A DNA stretch of 64,000 bases, from assembly GCF_000317105.1 (NCBI RefSeq), contig NC_019693.1, positions 6,511,227 through 6,575,226 of the forward strand, given 5' to 3'. The position numbers were made by a program, and so were the translations under genes. Every line of letters starts with the position of its first letter. Position 1 is the stretch's first letter. The notes under the pieces were generated by a model, which was not told where the DNA came from, searched no databases, and saw only the letters and a list, made by a program, of their open reading frames with translations. This document shows, piece after piece, positions 9,586-18,865 of this stretch. Source of the stretch: Oscillatoria acuminata PCC 6304 (GTDB taxonomy: Bacteria; Cyanobacteriota; Cyanobacteriia; Cyanobacteriales; Laspinemataceae).

Positions 9586-10836
9586 ATGCCACCCAAAATT
9601 TTATTTGTAGATGATGAACCTTCCTTTGAAAAATTAATCAGAAGGCAATTTCGCAAGCAGATTAAGTCAGAACAATATGAATTTATATTTGCTGGTAATG
9701 GGGTAGAAGCCCTGGAAGCATTACAATCTGACGCAGAAATCAAGGTAACAATTACCGATATCAATATGCCTCAAATGAATGGCCTGACTTTATTGCAAAA
9801 AATTCGAGAACTTGATTCCAGTATTGAAACCGTGGTCGTGTCCGCCTACAGCGACATGAAAAATATTAGAACCGCCATGAATCGGGGGGCTTTTGACTTC
9901 CTGACTAAACCTATTGATTTTGAAGATTTAGAAATCACCATAAATAGAGCCTTAAGTCAAGTCCAAAAAATGAGGGAAGACCACAAAAAACTATTAGATG
10001 CTCAAACTCAAATGATCCAAAATGAAAAGATGACCGCCTTGGGTCAATTAGTGGCGGGGGTGGCCCATGAAATTAATAACCCTGTGGGTTTTATTGCCAG
10101 TAATATTGAAATTGCCGAAGATTATATGAATGGACTCATCGAACTGATCCACTCTTATCAGGGGAAATTTCCCGAACCCGGAGAAGATATTACTGAGAAA
10201 ATTCACGAAATTGACCTAGAGTACATTGTAAATGACGTTCCTGAAGTGATTGCCTCCATGAAAGAAGGCAGCGATCGCATTTGTTATTTGAGTAATTCAT
10301 TACGCACTTTTTCTCGGTCCGATACAACCACTAAAATTCCGTTTAATATTCATGATGGCATCGATAGCACCCTGTTAATTTTAAAACATCGATTAAAATC
10401 CAGTGAAGTCAGACCCTCTATTGAAGTTAAAAAAGACTATGCCGAATTGTCTCCCGTGATTTGTTATCCGGGACAACTGAATCAGGTCTTTATGAATTTA
10501 ATTGCCAATGCCATTGATGCCCTAGATGAGGCCAGCGTCGGACGGGATTGGGCCGAAATGATGGAGAACCAGCCCAATATCATCACCATTCGCACTTACC
10601 CGATTGAGGGTGATTGGGTGGCGATTTCGATTGCCGATAACGGTCCGGGGATGAGTGAAGAAGTGATGGCCCGAGTTTTTGAATACTTATATACCACCAA
10701 ACCCGTCGGTACCGGCACCGGCTTAGGATTATATATCAGTCATCAAATTATCGCCGACCATCATGGGGGAAAATTACGTTGTGTGAGTGCGCCGGGACAG
10801 GGAGCAGAATTTATTATTGAACTTCCGATGAAATAG
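9586..10836 (+). CDS. Receiver-histidine kinase hybrid
   Basis: 416 residues, soluble. The N-terminal receiver domain (1-125) has the acidic pair in FVDDEP, phospho-acceptor Asp58 in TDINMP, the Ser in VSAYSD and Lys in LTKPID. A short coiled coil leads to a HisKA domain with GVAHEINNPVGF (His161) and an ATPase domain with NLIANAIDAL, ADNGPGMS and GTGLGLYIS. This order (receiver first, kinase after) is common in cyanobacteria and suits a relay that takes phosphate from the CHASE2 kinase 43 bases upstream and passes it on. GGAG lies about 10 bases before the ATG. No DNA-binding output domain is present here or downstream, so the final target is elsewhere or is a protein. Confidence 0.92.
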   Translation: MPPKILFVDDEPSFEKLIRRQFRKQIKSEQYEFIFAGNGVEALEALQSDAEIKVTITDINMPQMNGLTLLQKIRELDSSIETVVVSAYSDMKNIRTAMNRGAFDFLTKPIDFEDLEITINRALSQVQKMREDHKKLLDAQTQMIQNEKMTALGQLVAGVAHEINNPVGFIASNIEIAEDYMNGLIELIHSYQGKFPEPGEDITEKIHEIDLEYIVNDVPEVIASMKEGSDRICYLSNSLRTFSRSDTTTKIPFNIHDGIDSTLLILKHRLKSSEVRPSIEVKKDYAELSPVICYPGQLNQVFMNLIANAIDALDEASVGRDWAEMMENQPNIITIRTYPIEGDWVAISIADNGPGMSEEVMARVFEYLYTTKPVGTGTGLGLYISHQIIADHHGGKLRCVSAPGQGAEFIIELPMK

Positions 10837-11421
10837 TCGGCCTCCCGGTCCCTCCCATCCTGACTGTCGGGACAAGGCCCTCCCTTGTCCTCCCCTCAGG
10901 ATTGCTAAAAAATCGGGTTTCTTCACCAAATAATAAGCAATGAGCAGCAACGCTGATGACTTCCAGTCAATTAGACGATTCCTGTTACTCGGCGATCGAC
11001 AATAGACTGACCAAATGCGAAGGAAAGCCCAGTTTTGTGATTGAAATCACAGACCCGGATCTGGATGATGCTAAATTTTAAGTTAAATCCAAATTAAAAG
11101 AGGTGTTGTCAATAAAACTTCACAAACTAATGCCTACTCTATGGTTAAGAAAATCATGAAAAGGGCCATGTTTTAAATTTTTTAAATTATATTACAATTG
11201 TTTGATTCTAAAATAACCCCATAAAAATGGTGTAAAATGTTTAATCCAAATGAAGGAGGTAAGTGAGTTAAATGTTTTCAGGCAATATCCAATTTCTGAG
11301 GGGAATTAACTTGCCCAGAGTAAGGAGTCCTGCGTACAATGAAAGCGGAAAAGTGGACTGATTGGGAGTAACATTTTTCAAACCAGGGTTAGAACTCATT
11401 GTATAGATAGGGTGAAGGCAG
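10837..11421. other. Intergenic region with two very short open frames
   Basis: The first 100 bases carry a half copy of the GAAACCGGGTTTC repeat (near 10909, with the same TCTTCAC... continuation as at 41480). A 41-codon frame at 10956-11081 (start MTSSQLDDSC) has no ribosome site and may be a gene remnant. The middle (11090-11240) is strongly A/T rich. A better short frame starts at 11272 and is listed separately. No RNA gene recognised. Confidence 0.4.
11272..11361 (+). CDS. Possible 29-residue small protein
   Basis: A short frame, MFSGNIQFLRGINLPRVRSP and nine further residues, begins 11 bases after a perfect AAGGAGGT (11253-11260), the best ribosome site of the neighbourhood. It lies just upstream of the coiled-coil membrane protein and the dynamin genes and could be a leader peptide of that operon. 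There is no conservation evidence available to me, and the strong ribosome site is the only support. Confidence 0.25.
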   Translation: MFSGNIQFLRGINLPRVRSPAYNESGKVD

Positions 11422-11772
11422 ATGAATAACAAACGCAACCCAGACCCAGAACAACAGAATCGGCAAAAGGAACTCGCAGAACGAGAACGAGAAATAGCGG
11501 AGCGAGAGCGATCGCTTCGACTGAGGGAAATGGAGATGGAGCTATACAAAGCAGAACCTCCGTTGTATCAAACCATTAAACAGGAACCTGGAGAATCGAA
11601 ACTCCAACGCTGGGGAAGACAACTGAAGCAGGTGGGGAAGTATGCACTGGTTGTGGTGGTGGTGTTTGCCGCTGTCCGGGTGGGAACAATGCTGGCGAGT
11701 GCGGTGATTGTGGGGGCGATCGCTTGGGTAGGTTACAAACTTTTTTTTGACTCAGATAAACCCAATAAATAG
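11422..11772 (+). CDS. Coiled-coil protein with C-terminal membrane segments
   Basis: 116 residues, family not recognised. The N-terminal half is an extremely charged Glu/Arg helix (residues 5-45: KELAEREREIAERERSLRLR), certainly coiled coil. After a short linker there are two hydrophobic stretches (about 71-88, YALVVVVVFAAVRVG, and 88-105, MLASAVIVGAIAWVG), and a charged tail. It is probably a small membrane-anchored protein with a cytoplasmic rod. GAAGG lies 7 bases before the ATG. The stop is 11 bases before the first dynamin-like GTPase, so the two are co-transcribed, and a membrane-scaffold or adaptor role for the dynamins is a reasonable inference. Confidence 0.75.
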   Translation: MNNKRNPDPEQQNRQKELAEREREIAERERSLRLREMEMELYKAEPPLYQTIKQEPGESKLQRWGRQLKQVGKYALVVVVVFAAVRVGTMLASAVIVGAIAWVGYKLFFDSDKPNK

Positions 11773-11783
11773 AGAGAATACCA

Positions 11784-13868
11784 ATGGTTTATAAAATGGA
11801 AGCCGCAAGTTTTCTTAACAATTTGGAACGAGTGGCTCAAGTTCGATTTGAGGTAGCTGCCTGTCTGGAGCGGATGGTTGATTTGTTAGAAACTGACGAA
11901 TCCCAAGGGGATAAAACCTCGGGAAAACTGGGATTAGAAAGCAACATCGCAGACCTGAATCTCGGGAGCAAGAATTTACGCCAGGGGGTGTTTAGACTGC
12001 TAGTTTTGGGCGACATGAAGCGGGGGAAAAGCACCTTTTTGAATGCCTTAATTGGAGAGAATCTATTACCGGCAGATGTGAATCCCTGTACGGCCTTGCT
12101 CACGGTGTTACGCTATGGAAAACAGAAAACTGTGACGGTTTACTTTAAAGATAGCAAACCTCCAGAACGGTTAGACTTTCCCACATTCAAGCAGCGTTAT
12201 ACCATTGACCCAGAAGAGGCCAAAACCCTAGAAAAAGAGAAAAAATTAGCCTTTCCCGAGGTAACCTATGCTGTGGTCGAATATCCGTTAGCATTACTAG
12301 AAAAGGGCATTGAGATTGTAGACAGTCCAGGTCTGAATGATACGGAAGCCCGGAATGAAATGTCTCTGAATTATATCAATAACTGTCACGGAATTTTATT
12401 CGTACTTCGGGCGGGTCAGCCGGTAACGTTGGAGGAACGCCGCTATTTGGATAATTATATCAAAGGGCGGGGATTAACGGTTTTCTTCTTAATTAATGCT
12501 TGGGATGAAATTAGCAAGGGACTCATTGACCCGGATAATGGAGAGGAACTCCAAGAAGCGGAGGAAAAATTGCGACAAGTTTTTTATAGCAATTTGGCTG
12601 ATTATTGTCAGGTGGATGGCTATGATTTGTATCATGAACGAGTGTTTGAAATTTCTTCCCTACAGGCATTGCGGCGACGAGTGAAAGACCCGGAGCAATC
12701 CTTAGAAGGGACGGGATTTCCGGAGTTTATGGGGGCGATTAATCGGTTTTTGATGGAAGAAAGAGCGGTAGCTCAAATGCGGCAAGCGCGAACCTTAGCG
12801 CGCCAGAGTACCGATCGCGTGCGGGAGGCGATCGCTCGTCGGATTCCTTTACTCGATCGCGATGTCAACGAGTTGAAAGCGCAAATTTCCTCCGTAGAAC
12901 CGGAATTTGAGAAACTCAATGACATCCGCGATCGCTTCTCTGATGAAATTAAAAGCGTCCGGGATCAGAAAGCGCGGGGGATTTCCGATTCATTTCGCGC
13001 CTACATTCTCAACCTGGGGAACACCTTTGAAGCCGATTTTTCACGCTATCAACCGGATTTAGGCTTTTTTGAATCCTTAAACCAAGGCAAACGGGAAGCG
13101 TTTAATGCCGCTTTCAAACAGGCATTTGAACAATACCTAAATGATAAAATCACCGCATGGGAAAAGACTGCTAACCAAGAAATGCAAGAGGCTTTTACCC
13201 AACTTGCCAAGCGCGCATCCGAGTACGGTTCAGCCTATAGTCGCATCACTCAGGCGATGACTGACAAATTAATCGGGCAGCAGATTTATACCCGCAGCGA
13301 TTTTAATTCAGAAGACAATTCTCCTACCTGGGCGAGTTGGGCAATGGGATTAGTTTCCCTAGCAACGGGTAACATCGCAGGCGTCTTTTTAGCCAGTGCG
13401 GGATTCGACTGGAAAAACATTCTCGTTAACTCTCTATCCGTGATTGGTATCTATAGCTTTTTAGCCATTTTTTCGATTCCGGTGCTGTTAACTGGACCTT
13501 TGGGCATCTTGCTGGTTGGATTAGGCGTGGGTGCATTGCAAGCGGAACAAGGTCGCAAAGAATTGATTCATGCCACGAAAAAAGAGCTGATTAAAAATCT
13601 CCCTCAAATTGCCGAGGAACAGTGTCAAATCATTCATCAAGCGATTACAGAGTGTTTTGATACTTATGACCGTGAAGTTTTGAAACGGCTGAATGATGAC
13701 ATCAAAGCTCGCCGCTTAGAATTAGATAACTTACTCGAACAAAAGCAGTCCCGAGAAATTAATCGAGATAGTGAGTTAAAGCGTCTGCAACAACTAGAGG
13801 CAGACATAATCTCAGAATGCCGAACGGTTAACCGGGTTTATGAGTCTTTAATCTCATATAATGGCTGA
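11784..13868 (+). CDS. Dynamin-like GTPase, copy 1
   Basis: 694 residues. GTPase motifs: P-loop GDMKRGKST (76-84), switch I threonine region PCTALLTVLRYG (101-112), G3 DSPGLND (180-186), and NAWD (238-241) in place of the usual TKxD as G4. A long helical stalk follows (about 330-510). A hydrophobic paddle-like region (about 520-590; MGLVSLATGNIAGVFLASAGF, then a Gly/Leu/Ile-rich stretch) would insert in membrane, and a last helical part ends in a coiled coil. This is the layout of bacterial dynamin-like proteins, which remodel or protect membranes. It is closely paralogous to the next gene along its whole length and probably forms a hetero-oligomer with it, as known for paired bacterial dynamins (inference). 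Confidence 0.92.
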   Translation: MVYKMEAASFLNNLERVAQVRFEVAACLERMVDLLETDESQGDKTSGKLGLESNIADLNLGSKNLRQGVFRLLVLGDMKRGKSTFLNALIGENLLPADVNPCTALLTVLRYGKQKTVTVYFKDSKPPERLDFPTFKQRYTIDPEEAKTLEKEKKLAFPEVTYAVVEYPLALLEKGIEIVDSPGLNDTEARNEMSLNYINNCHGILFVLRAGQPVTLEERRYLDNYIKGRGLTVFFLINAWDEISKGLIDPDNGEELQEAEEKLRQVFYSNLADYCQVDGYDLYHERVFEISSLQALRRRVKDPEQSLEGTGFPEFMGAINRFLMEERAVAQMRQARTLARQSTDRVREAIARRIPLLDRDVNELKAQISSVEPEFEKLNDIRDRFSDEIKSVRDQKARGISDSFRAYILNLGNTFEADFSRYQPDLGFFESLNQGKREAFNAAFKQAFEQYLNDKITAWEKTANQEMQEAFTQLAKRASEYGSAYSRITQAMTDKLIGQQIYTRSDFNSEDNSPTWASWAMGLVSLATGNIAGVFLASAGFDWKNILVNSLSVIGIYSFLAIFSIPVLLTGPLGILLVGLGVGALQAEQGRKELIHATKKELIKNLPQIAEEQCQIIHQAITECFDTYDREVLKRLNDDIKARRLELDNLLEQKQSREINRDSELKRLQQLEADIISECRTVNRVYESLISYNG

Positions 13869-13981
13869 AATGGCATCCGGTTTGTAGAACCTTTTTGTCA
13901 GGGTCTCGTTTTCAGGTTGAGAAAGGACAAACAAGGACTGCGATCGGGTAAACTTGATTCACCGATATTCCCTTAATCAGC

Positions 13982-16060
13982 ATGGGCTATAAAATGGAAA
14001 CCAAAAGTTTTCTGACGAATTTAGAGCGGGTCGCCGAAGTGCGAGCAGATGTGGCTAATGCGTTCAGCAAGATAGCCGATATTTTGAAACAAGCTGAAAC
14101 AGCAGGCGCGAACAAATCTGGGCAGTTAGGCTTAGATCGAGAAATCGAAGATACTCAGAAAGCCAGCCAAAATTTAAGGCATGGCGTCTTTCGGCTGCTG
14201 GTTTTGGGAGATATGAAGCGGGGCAAAAGTACCTTTCTCAATGCGTTAATTGGAGAGAATATTTTACCCAGTGATGTCAATCCTTGTACTGCCCTGCTGA
14301 CGGTGTTGCGCTACGGACCGGAAAAGAAGGTGACGGTCTATTTTAAGGATGGGAAAAGCCCACAAACGCTAGATTTTAAGAGTTTTAAGCAGAACTACAC
14401 CATCCCTCCGTCAGAAGCGAAACAACTGGAACAGAACCAGCAACAAGCGTTTCCCGATGTAGATTATGCGGTGTTAGAGTATCCACTCTCGTTACTGCAA
14501 AAAGGGGTAGAAATTGTTGATAGTCCGGGGCTGAATGATACGGAATCTCGAAATGAATTGTCTTTAGGATATATTAACAATTGCCACGCGATTTTATTTG
14601 TGATGAGGGCATCACAACCTTGCACCCTGGGAGAACGTCGATATCTGGAGAATTATATTAAGGGGCGGGGATTGAGTGTGTTTTTCCTGATTAATGCCTG
14701 GGATCAGGTGCGGGAGAGTTTAATCGACCCGGATGATGAGGAAGAATTGCACGATTCCGAGACTCGATTGCGGCAAGTTTTTAAGGCAAATTTGGCGGAA
14801 TATTGTGTGGTGGATGGGCATGATATTTATGAGGAACGGGTGTTTGAAATTTCAGCAATTCAAGCGTTAAGACGACGGATTAAGGATGCAGTCGCTTCGT
14901 TGGAGGGAACGGGATTTCCCAATTTTTTGGGGGCGCTGAATACATTTTTAACCCAGGAACGGGCGGTTTCTGAATTACGGCAGGCGCGAACTTTAGCACG
15001 TCAAACTTCCACCCGAGTGCGGGAGGCGATCGCCCGCCGGATTCCGTTACTGGATGGGGATGTGAATGAGTTAAAGCAGCGGATTAGTTCAGTCGAACCG
15101 GAGTTTAAGGCTTTAACAAATATTCGCGATCGCTTCAAGGATGAAATCAAACAGGTTCGGGATAGCAAGGCGCGGGCGATCGCAGATTCATTCCGCACTT
15201 ATGTCCTCAACTTAGGCAATACCTTTGAAAGCGACTTCTTAACCTATCAACCGGATATTAAATTTGGGGACTTCATCGACAAAGGCAAACGAGAAAACTT
15301 TGAAGCCCGATTCCGGCAGGCATTTGAGCAGTACATTAATGATAAATTATCCGCTTGGAGCCTCACCGCTGAACAAGAGATGAATGCAGCGTTCATCCAA
15401 TTAGCCCAAAGTGCCTCGAAGTATGGGTCCGACTACACCAAAGTCACCACTAAAATCACCGAAAAACTCACCGGACAAAAAATCCATGCCGGAAGCAACA
15501 GTTTACCAGAAGATAGCTCTCCCGCCTGGGCAAATTGGGCAATGGGATTAGTTTCATTAGCCACAGGCAACCTAGCAGGAGCCGCCCTCATGGGAGCGGG
15601 GTTTGACTGGAAAAATATCCTGTTAAATATGGTAACCGTGATTGGAATTAGTGCGGCAGTTTCCACCGTGTTTGGGATTATTTTGGGGCCGATTACTTTA
15701 GCATTGGTGGGCTTGGGCGTCGGGTTGTTTCAAGCCGATCGTGCTCGCCTAGAAGTCGTCAAGGTGACTAAAAAAGAACTGGTCAAATATCTGCCTCAAG
15801 TTGCTGATCAACAGTGGCAGCCGATTCACGATGCGGTTAAAGAGTGCTTTGATGCTTATGACCGCGAAGTGACTCAACGCATTGATGATGATATTAAATC
15901 CCGTCAAGCGGAATTAGATAATTTGCTGGCACAAAAGGAATCTCATGAAATTAATCGGGTCAGTGAATTAGAACGACTCAGAAAGTTAGAGGCTGATGTC
16001 AGTTTGGAGGCGCGAAATATTGAGACTGAATATCAGGATTTATTGATTGCTGTAGGTTGA
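13982..16060 (+). CDS. Dynamin-like GTPase, copy 2
   Basis: 692 residues, aligned end to end with copy 1 (starts MGYKMETKSFLTNLERVAEV against MVYKMEAASFLNNLERVAQV). It has P-loop GDMKRGKST, switch region NPCTALLTVLRYG, G3 DSPGLND and NAWD, the same stalk, and a paddle (MGLVSLATGNLAGAALMGAGF) followed by a second hydrophobic stretch with VIGISAAVSTVFGIILGPIT. Divergence is greatest in the stalk surface and the second hydrophobic stretch, so the copies are functional paralogues and not a recent duplication. The gap from copy 1 is 113 bases with no terminator seen, so co-transcription is likely. Tandem hairpin repeats follow the stop. Confidence 0.92.
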   Translation: MGYKMETKSFLTNLERVAEVRADVANAFSKIADILKQAETAGANKSGQLGLDREIEDTQKASQNLRHGVFRLLVLGDMKRGKSTFLNALIGENILPSDVNPCTALLTVLRYGPEKKVTVYFKDGKSPQTLDFKSFKQNYTIPPSEAKQLEQNQQQAFPDVDYAVLEYPLSLLQKGVEIVDSPGLNDTESRNELSLGYINNCHAILFVMRASQPCTLGERRYLENYIKGRGLSVFFLINAWDQVRESLIDPDDEEELHDSETRLRQVFKANLAEYCVVDGHDIYEERVFEISAIQALRRRIKDAVASLEGTGFPNFLGALNTFLTQERAVSELRQARTLARQTSTRVREAIARRIPLLDGDVNELKQRISSVEPEFKALTNIRDRFKDEIKQVRDSKARAIADSFRTYVLNLGNTFESDFLTYQPDIKFGDFIDKGKRENFEARFRQAFEQYINDKLSAWSLTAEQEMNAAFIQLAQSASKYGSDYTKVTTKITEKLTGQKIHAGSNSLPEDSSPAWANWAMGLVSLATGNLAGAALMGAGFDWKNILLNMVTVIGISAAVSTVFGIILGPITLALVGLGVGLFQADRARLEVVKVTKKELVKYLPQVADQQWQPIHDAVKECFDAYDREVTQRIDDDIKSRQAELDNLLAQKESHEINRVSELERLRKLEADVSLEARNIETEYQDLLIAVG

Positions 16061-16290
16061 GAGACCTAACCCGCCGGCCCCCTTCCCTAAGAGGGCCGGG
16101 GGAGCAAGAGGGGAGAGGGAGGAAGAGACCTAACCCCCCGGCCCCCTTCCCTAAGAGGGCAGGGGGAGGAAGAGACCTCGCTTCTTTGAATGTGAGGGTA
16201 GAGGGAGGAAGAGACCTAACCCCCCGGCCCCCTTCCCTAAGAGGGCAGGGGGAGCAAGAGGGTTCCATACCCTTGAATTTGAGGGTATAG
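16061..16290. repeat. Three tandem copies of a G/C-rich hairpin repeat
   Basis: Units begin at 16061, 16125 and 16211 with GAGACCTAACCC. Each has a stem of CCCCCTTCCCTAAGAGGG type followed by GGGGGAG[C/G]AAGAGG. The spacers also repeat (GAGGGTAGAGGGAGGAAG). Open frames across it on both strands are artefacts of the repeat. It may attenuate transcription between the dynamin and DUF559 genes. Confidence 0.8.
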
Positions 16291-16343
16291 GGAGAAAGAG
16301 GTTAGTTATTGTCAAGGATGAAAATCTACTCACGAGATCACTC

Positions 16344-16763
16344 ATGGATAAACTACAACCTAGAAAAGAGGACCGACCAATCCAGGAAGGTCGTCACAAT
16401 ATTGTGATTGGACAAAAGGTCAGTTCAGATAAAGTGCAGCAAACGAAGGAATTCCGCCGTCAGATGACAGACGAAGAAAAAATTTTATGGCAATACTTGC
16501 GTGCTAATCGATTGAATGGCTGGCATTTTCGGCGACAACAGATTATTGATGGATTTATTACAGATTTTTATTGCCACGCTGCTGGATTAGTGGTAGAAGT
16601 GGATGGAAAAATTCATGAAAAGCAAGCGGAATATGATTCAGAACGTGACCAAATTATCACCAGCCGTAACCTGCGTTTATTACGAATAAAAAATGAAGAG
16701 ATTAGACAAAATATTGATCATGTCATCATGCGTATTGCAGCAGCCTGTCAAGAAGAAACTTAA
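16344..16763 (+). CDS. DUF559 (Vsr-like) endonuclease-fold protein
   Basis: 139 residues. After a variable N-terminus the DUF559 core is clear: RRQMTDEEKILWQYLRANRL, GWHFRRQQIIDGFITDFYC, LVVEVDGKIH, then RDQIITSRNLRLLRIKNEEI. The D-F-Y-C...VEVDG pattern is the family's PD-(D/E)XK / Vsr-like active site. Many cyanobacterial genomes hold numerous copies; cellular role is not established, and it may act in repair or as a mobile-element passenger. It sits between two repeat arrays inside the dynamin cluster, which suggests insertion into the cluster and not a partnership. No strong ribosome site. Confidence 0.88.
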   Translation: MDKLQPRKEDRPIQEGRHNIVIGQKVSSDKVQQTKEFRRQMTDEEKILWQYLRANRLNGWHFRRQQIIDGFITDFYCHAAGLVVEVDGKIHEKQAEYDSERDQIITSRNLRLLRIKNEEIRQNIDHVIMRIAAACQEET

Positions 16764-17115
16764 CCGACCAAACCCTTTACTACCCCTCTAAAAGCACTTG
16801 CTCTTCAGAAGAGATACATCAGGAATTAAATCTTTCCCACAACCGGGAAAATAACCAACTAACTAATGTCACCCCCCTCCCAGCAATAATAAAATTTCCA
16901 TATTCTCCCTCTCCTCTCAGGAAAGGGCCGGGGAGAGGTCCCTCCGGAATCCCGAACTTTCCCTATTCTCCCTCTCCTCTCAGGAGAGGGCTGGGGAGAG
17001 GTCCCTCCGGAATCAAGCGCTTTCCATATTCTCCCTCTCCTCTTAGGAGAGGGCCGGGGAGAGGTCCCTCCGGAATCCCGAACTTTCCTTAAAATTGTTA
17101 ACCCGAGGCAAAAAG
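16764..17115. repeat. Intergenic tandem hairpin repeats (63-64 bp period)
   Basis: From about 16893 to 17090 there are three units, with TATTCTCC at 16900, 16963 and 17027. Each contains the hairpin CTCTCCTCTCAGGAGAG followed by GGCCGGGGAGAGGTCCCTCC. The unit is different from the array at 16061-16290. No gene is seen. The hairpins may act as transcription attenuators before the third dynamin gene. Confidence 0.8.
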
Positions 17116-18786
17116 ATGCAGCAGGAAGTTTATCAAGATGTAGTTAGGAATATCAGGGCCGCATTAGGGGCATTAGAACTGGATAAAAGTTTACCCCTGT
17201 ATCAAGATAGCCTGACAATTTGCGAAGCGTTGGAAAATCCGGTGTTTCGGATTGCAGTTTTTGGTCCTTTTAATTATGGCAAATCGACTTTACTCAATGC
17301 TTTGCTGGGACAGCGCACGCTCCCGATTGATTTGATTCCGACGACGGGGGCGGCAATTCATGTTAGATATGGGGAAGAACTGAGCGCTAAAATTACTTTA
17401 AATGATGGACAGGTGATGACCGATCGCGGAACGGCTATCCTCAAGCAATATGCTATTTTGGACCAGGACCGACGGATGCGAAATGATGTCGCTGAGGTTG
17501 AGGTGTTCTGTCCCCATTCTTTCCTGCAAATTGGGGTAGAATTTTTGGATTTGCCGGGAACTAATGACCGGGAAGAACAGGATAATCTAGTCCGGACCCA
17601 ACTGTTAACCGCAGATTTGGTGGTGCAGGTGCTTGATGCTCGTAAGTTGATGACCCTGGGAGAACGGGAAAATCTCCGGGATTGGCTGCTCGATCGCGGG
17701 ATTGAAACGGTGGTTTTTGCGGTCAATTTTATGAATTTAATGGACCCGGACGACCAAAAAGAAGTGTCCAGTCGAATGCGGTTTGTGGCGGAAAGTTTTC
17801 GGTCCAATTTGCCTCCGGGAATTAGTAATTTGTATCGGGTTGATGCATTGCCCGCCCTCAGAGCAAGACTGAAAGGGGATGCGGCAGCAGCACAGATGAC
17901 GGGTCTGCCAATGTTTGAATCGGCGCTGCAAAGTATTGTGGCGTTTCATCAAGAAAAAACTGCCAATTGGTTGCCGCGCTTAGAGGCGATCGCATCTCAA
18001 ATATGCCAGTCTCTAACGGCAAAACTGCAAAGTGTGACTACCGATTTAGCCGGTGCTGAAGAAAAACAGGCGAATAAAATTAAATTACAACAAAAGGCGG
18101 AAAAACTGATTAAACAAGGATTTGAAGGGAGCGTTTCTGATTTGCAAAGTAAGCTGTATTTACCGAACCTGCTAAAGCAATATGAACTGGAGGCGATCGC
18201 TGCACTGCAACAGGGTCAATTTCGCACCTGGGAAACGCAATCTTTTCAACCGGCGATGGTTAAATATCAGCAAGAGATTACCAGTTGGGTGAATAAAGCG
18301 TGCGAGTTTTTTAACCACCCCCACCCCGGAACATTAACCCTAAAATTTCCTGACCCTCCCTCTGTCACCGTTTCCCAAACTCCCTCGCCCCCTAAGTCGC
18401 CAAAACGTTCCACCTCTAGCGCGGGGGAGAAGTCGTTGGATTGGCTATTAGAAAGTCCTGTGGGCAATACGGTGGCTCGCAGTGCTTATTATATCCTGAA
18501 TCGAATTATTGAACCCAATTCGTCTAACCCTGCCACTCCTGCCACTCCTGTTAACTCTCTTGATTTACAAACGAGCTATAAAAAAGCGGTGGAGGACTAT
18601 CTAACACTGTTCAGTGAAGCGGCTTTTTTGGCAGTGCAAGATTATGAAAAAATAGCCTCGTCCGTGATGCAATTTCAACCCACTAAGCCCTCATCAGACA
18701 TGAGTACGAAACGCCATCAAATCCAGCTTTTACAGAATGTATTGGAGGCGTTGAATCAGGATTTGCAGGCTTTGAAAGGGAGGTGA
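17116..18786 (+). CDS. Dynamin-like GTPase, third and divergent copy
   Basis: 556 residues from the ATG at 17116, chosen because GAGG lies 7 bases upstream; a TTG at 17095 is in frame but abuts the repeat. GTPase motifs: P-loop GPFNYGKST (50-58), switch I PTTGA (75-79), G3 DLPGTND (145-151), and NFMN in place of a standard G4. The stalk is helical (coiled-coil EKQANKIKLQQKAEKLIKQG), there is a Pro/Ser-rich insert (about 395-430, TPSPPKSPKRSTSS), and unlike copies 1 and 2 there is no long hydrophobic paddle. It is therefore a soluble or peripherally bound dynamin-family protein, possibly a regulator of the other two. Downstream by 79 bases is a J-domain protein. Confidence 0.88.
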   Translation: MQQEVYQDVVRNIRAALGALELDKSLPLYQDSLTICEALENPVFRIAVFGPFNYGKSTLLNALLGQRTLPIDLIPTTGAAIHVRYGEELSAKITLNDGQVMTDRGTAILKQYAILDQDRRMRNDVAEVEVFCPHSFLQIGVEFLDLPGTNDREEQDNLVRTQLLTADLVVQVLDARKLMTLGERENLRDWLLDRGIETVVFAVNFMNLMDPDDQKEVSSRMRFVAESFRSNLPPGISNLYRVDALPALRARLKGDAAAAQMTGLPMFESALQSIVAFHQEKTANWLPRLEAIASQICQSLTAKLQSVTTDLAGAEEKQANKIKLQQKAEKLIKQGFEGSVSDLQSKLYLPNLLKQYELEAIAALQQGQFRTWETQSFQPAMVKYQQEITSWVNKACEFFNHPHPGTLTLKFPDPPSVTVSQTPSPPKSPKRSTSSAGEKSLDWLLESPVGNTVARSAYYILNRIIEPNSSNPATPATPVNSLDLQTSYKKAVEDYLTLFSEAAFLAVQDYEKIASSVMQFQPTKPSSDMSTKRHQIQLLQNVLEALNQDLQALKGR

Positions 18787-18865
18787 ACTGGCTGAAATGA
18801 ACTGGAGTGCTGTGAACAAATTTGCTAACCCGTTCGGGGGAAATTGAACTAAGGAGGTTTTGGGA

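Noticed and set aside
16057-16345. Open frames on both strands over the hairpin array
   Set aside because: They are produced by the tandem repeat, encode RPPSLRG-type low complexity and lack starts with ribosome sites.
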